NCBI RefSeq assembly: GCF_001625195.1
Contig: NC_054389.1
Span: 7,188,520 to 7,252,519, forward strand
DNA: 64,000 nucleotides
Source of the DNA: Drechmeria coniospora
Taxonomy: Eukaryota; Ascomycota; Sordariomycetes; Hypocreales; Ophiocordycipitaceae
Reading direction: 5' to 3'
In this document: positions 24,060 to 34,795 of the stretch, piece by piece
Layout: every line of letters starts with the position of its first letter
How positions within the stretch are numbered: position 1 is the stretch's first letter
Translations under genes and position numbers: made by a program
Notes under the pieces: generated by a model
What the model saw: the letters and a program-made list of their open reading frames with translations, nothing else
Database searches by the model: none
What the model was told of the DNA's origin: nothing

Positions 24060-25150
24060 GGTTCTTCCGGTCGAGATCTGGGCAACGAGAAAATTTCGGG
24101 GATTCAATCTGGAGGCTCTTGGTGATGGTTCGGTGGTGCCGATGCTCTTGGTTGCTCTCCCATGAAACGTGGGACGGAGGGTTGGGTATTTGTACGCACG
24201 CCGAACACTGCGAGATGCAATGGAAGCATTCCCGTGCACGGCGCGGTGACGAATCCGTCAAAGGTAAGTGAGCGGTCCCACAGCGTGCCCTACAATCTTT
24301 GTCCGAGTCTCGGAGTCGTTTGGCTGACTCGCAGGCACAAGGAAGGAGTTCAGCAAGCCGCGCGGCATTTGCGGCCCATCCCACGATGCAGGCATGGCGA
24401 TGAAATGGAAGACTGGACGACGCAGGTCAGACGTTACCATGTGCGGAGCAATCAAGGTGAGCTCGTAGGCTCCGTCTCCAACATCGAAGCCTCCACGGCC
24501 AACCGCCATGCATTGGAGACCCGTCTGATGCCGCCGAGACGAATCAACTTGGATCGGGCCATGGATCGGGTCTCCCGCCGTGCTTGACGAGCCGTGATGC
24601 AGCCCAAGCGTTCTCCTTGGTCAGCCAGAGCGAGCCAAGCAACTCGGATGAAAATATTCTCCGATTGGCTTTCTGAACGGGCCTGCCATGCTGATGCGTA
24701 AGCTGGTTGGCTGATGTTCATGACGACACGAAACGACACCAAGGTCCGTACCAAGCACCCCCGAGCGTCAACCTGGCTTCGTCTTCGTGCAATGAATTTG
24801 TTACGCCGCCAAGCGCGAGGGAAATTCAAACCAACATACCAAGGCCCGTCACGAGGCCGGCCCCTCGAGCTCCATCGTTTCGGATCCCGCGTTCTTTCTC
24901 CACCGGAAAAAGGCTGTCATGTCGCCATCGAGCAGATTAGCCAACATCAAGAGGGGGTCGGAAACCTAAAACGCTTGTCAAACAGGGTCCCGCATGCCGC
25001 ATGATGGCTTCGGTGCAGGTGCATGAAGAGTTCATTCCATCAACGCAAGGCCATGAGTCCTGACTACATGGATGCTCGTTCGTGGGTGCAGGAGAATTAT
25101 TTAAAGGCGGTGATATCACCAAGGTTGGATGGTGCAAAATTCGGAGTGAG
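24060..25150. other. Spacer; no gene recognised
   Basis: Upstream region of the ADP-ribosyltransferase gene on the minus strand. Several open frames of 60-140 codons occur, but none shows a signal peptide, domain or codon pattern like neighbouring genes. Confidence 0.35.
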
Positions 25151-26060
25151 TGCTCCGTACGGAGAACAGGCAAGCACTATACTTAGGTAGGTAGGTACAA
25201 GGTTATTACTACTTTTAAACTGGCGGGGGCACTAATACTTAGTTGTACAGTAATACTTGGTGCTCGAGTTCATGTGTTCCGTACTCCGTACTAGTCCGTA
25301 CAAATACTTATACGTACTCTTGGTGTAGACCAGATCACGCTGGGCCGAATATTACTCCGCACAAGTACGTAACAGTAGTGTGCAATTATAATTAGGGGTG
25401 CTGGACGGGCATGTACTTACATGTACCTAGTAAGCATGTACTTGCTAGCATTTTCGCCTGCGTACTAGCTAATACCAGCCTTGATATGTTATGGAGTCAC
25501 TAGTACTACCAGTATCTAGTGGTCGGAAATAGTTGTTAAGAAATCTACGGAACACTAACTCAAGGTACTAGGCATTGGAGTACTTGTACTCCAATGCCTG
25601 CTTAGTCATAAGATACGAGTCACGTGCTACCGCACGTGACTCTGGTCTAGGACATAGCTCTATTAGGCAAAGCCTAATATCATAACATGATACCAGAATT
25701 CATCGCGGAGTGCGAAGAATAAGCAAGTCGAGAGTACAGTAATACCTACTCCGTACTTTGTACGTAATTGCTCAATGTACTATAAATACAGGTCTACTGC
25801 CCAGTACAGTAAGTACGCATGGAGTGCTCCGTACCATGCCTCAAATATCGAATGACTACCTACTGGTGCAGCACTCGTACAAGCAAGTACTTACAGTACA
25901 TGTACTAAGTACAACCTGCAGCCGACTATTACAGCACGATGCAAGTTTGGTACTCGAGGCCAAAAATACTACTCATTACATACTAGTGGCAGCGTGCCGT
26001 ATACCTCAAGTACCAGCGAGTGCATGTACATGTACATTACAGTACAGTACATGTGCAGAT
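25150..26060. repeat. GTAC-rich intergenic repeat tract containing three perfect hairpins
   Basis: The tract is built of the same GTAC words as elsewhere. It encloses three inverted repeats in 110 bp, listed separately. No coding sequence seen. Confidence 0.7.
25571..25679. repeat. Cluster of three perfect inverted repeats (hairpins)
   Basis: Hairpin 1: 13-bp arms GGCATTGGAGTAC (25571-25583) and its complement (25586-25598), 2-nt loop. Hairpin 2: 11-bp arms GAGTCACGTGC (25617-25627) and complement (25632-25642), 4-nt loop; each arm carries a CACGTG E-box core. Hairpin 3: 8-bp arms TATTAGGC (25661-25668) and complement (25672-25679), loop AAA. All arms match perfectly. Confidence 0.85.
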
Positions 26061-26257
26061 AGCCTGGTTGGCCAACCTTGAAAGCGACTCGCAGCATCGC
26101 TGTTGCTTCCATGATAGAAAAGGAACTCGATTCCTTCCTTTGTCGGAATCAAACTCTGTCATTATCTGCACAGCTACACGCACACACACCTGTCCATCCA
26201 TTCACTCGTTCGTTCGCTTGTCCGTTCTATACGTGCACTGCACGCGGGAACATTGAT

Positions 26258-28487
26258 ATGCAACGGCATTCAGCTCCGCTGCTTCCAGCCGTCTTGATAT
26301 ACTTGCACTGGCTTGCCTGCTGCCTTGCGACGCCCCCCTCATTGGAATTCAAAGTGAAGAATTCGTTTAACTCTCCGTCGTTGGCTGATGGAGCTCATGC
26401 CTCGTTTCACGTCTCAGCTTCGTCTGGTGGGCCCTTCCCCGAATGATCCCTCGTCGTTACGCAATCACCAAAGGCCGTCTAATCCTCAACTTCTTTGTAC
26501 AGACGAATAGAGAGCGAAATTCAAAGGAGCGGGCAACGATCAAATCCAAGGTAGACCACTCCTCGTTCTTGTGGCCCGATTTCCTAACAGCACGAGGTGC
26601 TAACGATGCCGCAGCTAGGTCCGACACGACGATGGCGCCGCGGCAGATCCAAAGCAAGGTATATCTCGTTCCGTAGCGGCATTCCTCGCCAGCACGATAG
26701 CTTCCTAGCCATGCTGCAGTCGACGTAGCTTTCAAGCATCAAAGACAGAAGCAAGGTGCCATCCGTCTCCCTGGCGTTGCCGGTTCCGTCAGGCGTCCTG
26801 ACGTCCATCCACTATGCCGCAATTGCGGAATGCGACCGGAAATACGCCGAGGTGGCCAAGGCCGTGGAAGCCTTGGTATATAAAGTTGGCGTCAACGCTG
26901 CAAGAAAACTCCCCCATTGGGCCCCGGTACCGCTCGAACCTGGTCGGGCATGCTGCAGACAGTATCCGCAACCGGGGCGTGTACGGTACACCGGAATCCG
27001 GTGGCAACGCCCAGGAGTTTGCTGCCTTGGCCCATGCAATTTGACATGAGATGCAGGCCCAAGCCAAATCCATTGCGGACTGAACCGAAGGGGCCACCCG
27101 GGAACGTGCCAAGTTGGTCACGAGATTACCTGGCTACTTGCAACAGCTGAATGTCCGCGCTGAACTGATGGCGACCCATCTCACCAATAAATTCAGAGAC
27201 GTGGCCTAGAGAATCATCGATGTCGATGTGTCCAAGTTGAAAATCTACGCCCAAGACACATCAAGCAAGGGCGCCCAAATCTTTGCCCAGTTGCTCAATC
27301 AAGACGCCGACGACATAATCAAGCAGGGCATGGCCGCTGCCAAGGAACCCGACAAGAACACCCGGCCGACGGTGGTGCTGGCCAACAAGGTGGTCAACGA
27401 TTTCTTGGACAAGCTTGTCCACTCGAACGCCCCAGATTCGGCCACTCCGGCCAAAGCCGACACCGGCGCAGTCGGGAAATGGGCGAGTAAATTTGGCCAG
27501 TCCATGCAACGGGTTTGGCCATTTTCTGGCAAAGATATCCCATCTCGTCTACCTCATCCATCTTCTTTTCCGGACGGAGCAGCTAACGAGGTCACAGAAA
27601 AAGTGCCCCTGCCGCCTGGTCCGTCAGTTGCCGGCGCCGCAGTCGACAAGACGGCCAGGAAGGACACCGAGTTGGGCAAGGCAATAGCAGACGCAATACT
27701 CGACGCGAAGGCATATTCGAAACTATGCCTAGGCATCTCGCCCGACTCCGCCGACTCCCTTGCCGTTGCTTCCATCCAAGCGGTGCGTTGATTCCTCTCG
27801 GCCATTAGACGCCGCTGGCCGCAAAGCAAAATTTGTCTGGTTCGGCTTCGTGGACAAGGTGTTGGCATTTGTTCCACCTGGCGGTCCAGAAGGGCACCTT
27901 CTCCGGACCAATGGTCCCGTTTCTCCCGAGAACGCAGCACAATCGAGTTCTTGAGACGCCACAATGTGAAGAATTACGTCCACGTCGGCGAAAGCTTGCC
28001 CGTTGCCAGGCCGAATGCGAATGAACTAGACCTGTCTCGACTTGAGAGGCTTAATCTCGCGTACGATAATGTCCTTTACGTCTTGTTCACCCAAGACTCG
28101 CACAAGAAGGTATTGCCTTTTTTTTTCAGTTCATACCCACCTCGAATGGTAAAGCTCCGTCGATTGGTTCCGTCATCGCCGCTGTTCGGTATTTTCACCA
28201 CAAGGGGACCACCATGGTGGGAGGCAACAATCTTGCGAGTGTTGATTTTGTCATTTCAGCTCTGGAAACTGCGATCCATCATCTTGATGGTCAGAGACCG
28301 AAGCCAACCGTTCCCTGGAGCACAAGGAAAAACCGGGAGCTGTTCCAAGGACAGGTTGATTTCCTCAAGGGTCTGCTGGAGCCCGAATCAGAAAGGGCAT
28401 TTCAAGCCATCAGTTTCGCTTCTCGAGGCCAAAATGGAGTACCCAAAAACACCCAGCTTGCTCCAGAGGAACAAGGAGGGTCCTAGA
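26258..28487 (+). pseudogene. Decayed protein-coding gene with several in-frame stops and frame changes
   Basis: Coding-like sequence is spread over different frames. A possible 5' end is an ATG at 26258 starting a signal-peptide-like sequence (hydrophobic near residues 8-24), closed by a stop at 26442-26444. Protein-like sequence resumes in the same frame about 26735-26930, then continues after a frame change in another frame to 27791. That second frame is interrupted by TGA (27042), TGA (27081) and TAG (27207), although the residues on both sides look continuous. Further coding-like pieces lie at about 27880-28109 and 28130-28487, in different frames, joined only by a 20-base GTATTG..T-run..CAG segment too short for a normal intron. 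No domain was recognised. Alternatives: a gene with many unusual introns, or sequencing errors. It lies between the ADP-ribosyltransferase and the interrupted subtilase. Confidence 0.5.
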
Positions 28488-28994
28488 AGGTAACAAGGGG
28501 CCTCTCCGCCGAATCGCATTGCCTCCTGGGGACGAAGCAGAGGCTCCCCTTCGCCAGCACGTGGACGGGGCCCCCGACAGCAGAATGAGACCTCATTACA
28601 CGAACGCATTCGCAAAGAGGCGCAACGATGCACCGACCGTGAAGCCATCGAACACATCGAGCACCAACCTCACCGAAGGATGCTTGCGAACACTGCCACC
28701 ATGGGACAACAATTACACATGGGGTACTCCGCACTCCACACACGAATGATTCATGGACATTTGCATGTACTTGCCAGTGCACCTATCCTATACCTTGTAC
28801 ATGTTTTCCTTACCTTCACTCCACATCCGTACAGGTACAAATATTTCGAGTCAAGTAGGAAGTGAACGCTGACACTGTACAGTAGTGGTTTCGATGAATT
28901 GATTTTGCCAGGCCATGGGTGACAGGATACATGTTTGACGGTACAAGTACCACTCTGCTCTTGTGGCCAAGCCGGTCCGTAGCCACACACTTCG
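28488..28994. other. Spacer between decayed gene and subtilase 3' end
   Basis: About 500 bp with short GTAC words near 28720-28860 and no gene recognised. Confidence 0.35.
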
Positions 28995-31749
28995 CTAATG
29001 TTCCGCCTCCTGATACTTGATGGAGAACGGCAACGTCTCGCCAGCATCCCAGTCGGCACTGTTTGAAACATTTCCAAAGTTGCGTAGTGCGCGTACCATA
29101 AACTTGTACTGGCCAGCTGGCGCGTACTCGCCCGAATCGAGTCGACCGTCCCAAGGGAATGGCGTCTGGGTACGACGGGGAAGGTATGTCTGATTGAAGT
29201 TGGCCAGAGGTGTGCCGCCCGAGGCAAAGTTCGTACCGTTCAGAGGTAGAACATGAACCGTAAGGAAGGGAGTCCCAAAGGTTAGGTTGGCAACCAGGGT
29301 AGGCAGCACTGCTGCTACATCCTTCTTGCTGCGGGGTCCCGGAATGGTAAAGACCGTGCTGGCATTGACCGCAGGATAGATATACTCATCGCTCGAGCGC
29401 CCAATCCAGGTATCATTGGGCCCCAGAACTTTGGTATTCCGGAGCGATCCGGCAAGACCCTGGTAGGGTACGGATAGAGCGGCGCCATCAGTGCCGTTAA
29501 TGGCAATCCAACCTGACCAAAGGGCGAGCCGCTTCGTATCCAGACCAGGCGGAGGGGTTGGTTGCACCTCCACAGCGGTTGCTTCACCAGGGCCCAGCGT
29601 GATGGAGTTCTGGCTGAAGTTCATCGTTGCCGCCACTCGGATCGCTTCGGGAGGAAAGGCGGCAACGTGGTGGCCTTGGTCGAGGCCATATACTGTGATG
29701 GCAGGAACGTGAGAGACGTTGTAGGTTACTGTCCTGTTGCTCATATTACTGATGGTAATGGCAAGCGACCGAATGAAGTGTTCGGTATCGTTAAACGACA
29801 AGGCCGAGGGGCTAAGTAGGGTAGTGGCATAGGCAGCATCGTATGCTTGCACAAGACCGCTTCCCTGTTGCGCCGTTGGCGCATAGTAATCGCAGAACCT
29901 TTCCCCATCGTGAAAGAGTTGCGGTTTGGCGGTGGACGAGAGTAGGCTGCTTAGGAGAGCAGGGTCAAACGTACCGCGAACCTGGCCAACAAGCGCAATG
30001 ATGCCGGCTATAAGGGGGGTGGAGAAGGAGGTCCCAGAACTAACAGAATAACGGCTGTTAAGGTCTGTAGAGAGAATGTATGCACCAGGAGCCCCGAACT
30101 GGGGCTTGGGGTCCATCTCAAAGGAAGGGCCCCAAGAAGTTGAGCGGCTAATGGCACCAGCGGTAGCATTGTTCGGGCTGGTAATCAGATAGCTATCCGA
30201 CTTTTCAGGGGACTTCATGCGCAGGGTAACCTTCCTGCCGTCCAGCTGAGCATTGAGCCATGTTTTCCCCACTTCTCGCGTCACTGCCCCGATGGCAAGA
30301 ATCTCGGGAGCAGCACGTATGCGAAGGTCCATGGCAGGATCGGTATCGTACAGGATGATATACTTGGCCCCCTTGGCTGCAACAGTAGCGGCTCGAGCGT
30401 CGAGGGAGCAGTTGCTATTTCCGCCACGGACGAGGACAATTCTCTTGCTTAGGTCAGGTGTACTCGCCGGTAGCTCACGGCAAGCATCGTTCTCGACGGC
30501 ATCATTCGTACTTGTGGCATACAGGTCGAGGATGACGCCATCCCATTCGCTGGGTCGATCGGTGATGTAGGCAAAGTCAATGTCCTTTTCTCCATCGATG
30601 CTATACTTGACCTTGTGCACCATGGCAGGTATAATCGTGTTGTCAAACGAGGCAGCCGAAACTGCTCCCCGTCCCGAGCCAGGCTTATCGGTGAAGAAAG
30701 GGCCGTATCAGCCATCATTGCCCGCTGGTAAAACGCAAGGGACGCCCTTGGCGACAATGCGTTGGACAACAACGTTCCAGGGATCCTCGGGCCAAGCGCC
30801 AGGTTGACCGAGGGAGGGGGTGATTATGGTGGCTTCGTCTTTGTAGGCTTCCAGGAAAGCTGCGATGTAGATATCGCTGCCACCAAACCAGCCGTCGAGG
30901 CTGAATACGCGGTATATGCCGAGGGTAGCATCCGGAACAACACCAGAGAAGCCTAGCCTGTTGGGCTGGGCGATCAGAATGCCGGCAATGCGAGTCCCGT
31001 GACCCACGGCATCCATAGGGGGTTCGGTGGTACGGACGGGCAGGCCGGTACCGTTATAACCATCGTCGACCATGCTGGCGCCGAAGGAGATGCGACAGCG
31101 CGGGCCATAACAGCCACCAAGATCCGGGTGGGTAAAGTCGACCTGCAGGTATGATGAGCGTGAGGACTATTCCATGGCATCTTCAGCGAAGAACATACAC
31201 CCGTATCGATCATGGCGATCTTGATACCTTTACCGGTATATCCTTTGGCGTGTAGTTTATCGATCTGGGTCACGACGTGGGGGGAGTAGGTTTGCGCCCT
31301 CAAGTCTCCCAGCTCTCGCTTCTCGGCCTTGATCCAGGGTGCCTCGGAACGTCCCCCGTGCTGCCCGGGCATCCGGTACATGCAAACGGGGGAATAGGCC
31401 TTGACGGAGGCGTCCTGGGCGATCATGGCCGCGATCCTGTCGCCGTTTCTTACATCATCGATCTGGACGGAGGTAGCGTTGTAGATTGTGGATTCAATAC
31501 TCATACGCTTCCTCCCCAGCCCGCTCAACCGTTTATCGAGAGCATCGGACGCCTGCAGAAGAGAGATGCACTTAGTCCAGGACGGCAGCAAGATGGTACG
31601 GAAATGCTTCGAGCATGGCGGCTTACGTATCCTTCGTTGCGCTCAAAGATGTAGGCGCCAGGGATGACATCGGGGCAGGCCGCCTTGGCCTTGAACAGAG
31701 CGGCCAAGGCGGAGGCGGCAAGCGACAGGACGAGTGATATGCGGACCAT
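28995..31749 (-). pseudogene. Subtilisin-like serine protease (vpr type) interrupted by one in-frame TGA
   Basis: Three exons on the minus strand: 31749-31627, 31552-31199 and 31142-28995, introns 74 and 56 bp with consensus ends. Without the stop it would encode 874 residues. Codons 1-22 form a signal peptide, and an inhibitor-type prodomain follows. The triad is complete: D157 (IAMIDTG), H207 (GHGTR, where GHGTH is usual) and S531 (SGTSFSTP). A protease-associated domain sits between His and Ser (KRIVLVRGGNSNC). The C-terminal half has many N-x-S/T sites. Codon 304 is TGA (plus-strand 30708-30710), directly after the oxyanion-hole AGNDG; the same frame then continues with conserved family sequence to the normal end. 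A 303-residue product would lack the catalytic serine. No intron could remove it. It is one transition from CGA (Arg). A recent nonsense allele, a sequencing error or readthrough are all possible. Confidence 0.75.
30708..30710 (-). other. Premature TGA in the subtilase frame
   Basis: The TGA lies between AGNDG and YGPFF on the minus strand. The next base is T, which is not a strong readthrough context. It is the only stop in the 2.1-kb third exon. Confidence 0.85.
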
Positions 31750-33823
31750 GTCGTTTCCCGGTTGGGTTTTTGCACTGCTGCTGCCGCTGCCGTCGAGGGT
31801 ACGAATCCGACTGGTTGCGATCGAGGATGGCGGCCGGACCAGGGCCGAAGCGGCGGAGTTGGTGATTTATACATGGCGTAGCACGTACGCGTACCTGTAG
31901 ACTTGCCAGGTTCAGAAAGGATACAATTGATGATATCCACACGATCCAAGGGTCTCCGTTCTTGCACTTACTCGTACATCACCTAGCATCACCAGTCGGT
32001 GCAAATACTTGCATGAAACGCATTACATGCGCATGTATTCTCAAACCGTGATTCGCCGTACATCAACAGCTCAACAGTAGACGATGCGGGTTGTTGCTGC
32101 TGCTCATGATGATGATGATGATGATGATGATGCCACAAGCACGACCCACATAAGGGGAAGCAGGACATGAAGACTCAAACTGGCAGTACGCGTACAATAA
32201 TGCCAGTCCTAGCAGTACAAGTACCCCATACTCCGTAAATGTACACAGTACTGCTCCGTTTTCTGTTCATGAAAAGTACTGTGTTGCTACTTGTAGGCAC
32301 AGCACGTGGAGTTGGGTGTAACGCATGCCGTTGTTATGTAATTACTTAAGTAGTACGGGGTATGTTATGTGCGGATCACTCTGCACAGTACGGAGTACCT
32401 GTTCTCTGTTCTCACAGTGGCACACTTGCAGTACATATGCTGTGACATTACGGATACAGTATGAGATGTAATAATCCTGTACAATATGCGGCACAGAATA
32501 CTCCGTACTGTACGGAGTACTCAAGTAATCTGCTTGCACACTATACTTATACTGTACTTAAGTGGCACCCAAGTAAGTAAAGTACTTCCAAGTAATAAGT
32601 ATTAGTACAGTACTTGCGAGTACACTTGCATAGCGCGAATGCGTGGCTAGCAGCAAACGATAGTGCGTACCACTCGAGGGACACTCTCTCTTTTATCGCA
32701 ACAGCGGTAGAAAGGCCTGAATGATACAGCGAAATAAACTTGATCCTCTGATAAGGGTTTTCAGTGAGCTAAAAAAAAATTGGTTTATTTTGTAAAATTT
32801 GGAAGGTTGTTTTGATAATAATGCATACTTCGACCCCACGCGATTAAACATTGGGCCGGAGCGTCTTCGTCCCTCCAGTACACTACCATCACGTCATGCG
32901 ACATCAGACTTGTGCGTGCAAGGATCATGTTGCAACTGAACGCAGGGATCTGTGCTCGATAGATGGCATCAACGCATCAACTATCGTCAGATGGATCAGA
33001 AACTAGTCGGTTGGCGTCCTTCGTGCTGTTGATGTCGTTGCTAACCACTAGTTGGTTTTCGCAGCACCTGATTAGGTGTACAGTACAGTACATTTGCCCT
33101 GTTACAGGCTTTGTGGTGCGATACTTACAGTGCGTGATAGCACCGCACTACAAGTGCAAGATAAGTGGGCGAATCAGCGCTCACTGCCAACACACCTATC
33201 CACCTAATCAGCGGGCAATTGTTATTACTCGCATCGTCAAATACCTTCCTACATGCACATGTACATCGTCGAGATGGCTTGTCGTTAGTGTGCACCCATG
33301 TAGTACATCATACATGTACGTCACCTACAAGTAATACAGCACGCAATCGTTATCGTAAGCATTTGTAGGTTCACGCGGCGTTTCCGTAATGATCACACGC
33401 TGTCGTGACCTAATTCGGCATGCTGCGTAGGCTGTAGAGTACGGAGAACGGAGTACATGCAAGTAAGTATACTTATACTATAGTACCTTCTCCTCCCTAC
33501 CACACAGTACGTACCGCCAACCACGTAATCACGACGACGACGATATCCTCATCGGCTCATGACACCGTGGGATCATGACTGAAACACCGTTGGATGAGGG
33601 TCGCCCGGTACGTCGTGACGTCTGCCAGTGCTGCGGGATGGGTGCGGGAGAGACAGGATGGCCATGCATGGTGAAGTCGCCCATAGCCGGTGCTCGGGAT
33701 GCACGGCCTTCAACGCGTATGCGTGGCCATACCTGCTTCCGATTCATAAGACTGCCACGAATCGCATCGAAGGGACGGCCAAGGTTGGCGTCGCTTTTTG
33801 CCATGCCGACCAGGTGCGTTGCC
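31750..33823. repeat. Spacer with (ATG)9 microsatellite and two GTAC tracts
   Basis: Promoter region of the subtilase, then a perfect (ATG)9 tract at 32106-32132. GTAC-word tracts lie at about 32200-32640 and 33070-33500 (for example ACTCCGTACTGTACGGAGTACTC around 32500). 32760-32830 is an AT-rich patch with an A9 run. No gene or RNA seen. Confidence 0.6.
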
Positions 33824-34795
33824 CTATTCTCCCGTCCTCGTCGCGAAGATCATGACGACCGGATACTCGATCCTCACCCTCTCTCCCTTCAGCACCAGCG
33901 CCATCTCGTGCCAGAGAGGCTGCAGTTCGGACTCGGGGATACGGGGAACCCAGGTGCCCAGATACCCCCGGAGCCAATCGATGCCTCGCCGGTGGCACCA
34001 CCCCTCGTCGCCGTCCTCCCAGACCTTCTCCTCGCCGGCCTTGACCCTGCTCTCGCCGGTTCGGTCGTTGAGCTTGAACGAGTCCAGCGTCCCGTGGGCG
34101 TTGATGTAGGTCCGTCGGACCGACGTCCATTCCGATTCGGGAAACTCAATCCCCTCGAGCCCGTTGTTGCACAGCCGAAAGGCTCGGTCGAAGAGGGCGC
34201 CCCGCGCCTTGGTCGAATGGATGGCCCAGATGGCCGTCCATATCCTCTGGGCGGCCTCGTTGTCCGCTATGCGCGGCACGTTGTAGTGCGTGAGGACGAG
34301 GGTCCCGCCGGGCTTGAGCTGCCTCGCAAAGTCGCCGAGGGAGGCGGTCGCGTCGGTCCAGTGGATGCATTCGCACGCCGTGATCAGGTCCACCGTCCCC
34401 GACGTCAGCGAGCTCGCCTCGGCACTCTCCTGGAGGAAGGTGAGCTTCGCCTCGGGCAGGCCGAGCTCGTCGACGAGCATCTTTCGGGCGACGACGACGT
34501 AGCCGTCGTTCGGGTCCGACACGACGACGCGTTCGAAGCGGGAGGCGAGCTGCGCCGAGACGATGCCGCAGCCGGCTCCGACGTCGTGCGCCGTGGACCA
34601 AGCGGCCCGAGCCTTGGTGGAATGGTAATCGTAGATGCGGCCGAAGAAGGAGGGCGGATAGACGGGACGGAAGCTGATGTACTCGTCCCAATGCACTCCT
34701 TGGCTCGCCGAGAATCCGAATTCCGCCACCGCCGCTCCGCTCACTTCGGTCCTGGCCATTGCGCGATTTGCCATCTGAGCTTTCGTGTCCGCCAT
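33824..34795 (-). CDS. SAM-dependent methyltransferase (class I, Crg1/Tmt1-like)
   Basis: Single exon, 323 residues from the ATG at 34795. The frame also has an ATG at 35002, but that 69-codon extension is Pro/Arg-rich and unlike the family, so the internal start is preferred. N-terminal FRPVYPPSFFGRIYDYH is the usual lead-in. Motif I is DVGAGCGIVSAQLA near residues 60-75, the acidic SAM-binding residue is in VVVSDPNDGYV, and motif IV is DLITACECIHWTD. The closest known group is fungal methyltransferases acting on small molecules such as trans-aconitate or cantharidin-like compounds; the substrate here cannot be told. It sits alone, with no visible biosynthetic cluster. Confidence 0.8.
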   Translation of the reverse strand: MADTKAQMANRAMARTEVSGAAVAEFGFSASQGVHWDEYISFRPVYPPSFFGRIYDYHSTKARAAWSTAHDVGAGCGIVSAQLASRFERVVVSDPNDGYVVVARKMLVDELGLPEAKLTFLQESAEASSLTSGTVDLITACECIHWTDATASLGDFARQLKPGGTLVLTHYNVPRIADNEAAQRIWTAIWAIHSTKARGALFDRAFRLCNNGLEGIEFPESEWTSVRRTYINAHGTLDSFKLNDRTGESRVKAGEEKVWEDGDEGWCHRRGIDWLRGYLGTWVPRIPESELQPLWHEMALVLKGERVRIEYPVVMIFATRTGE

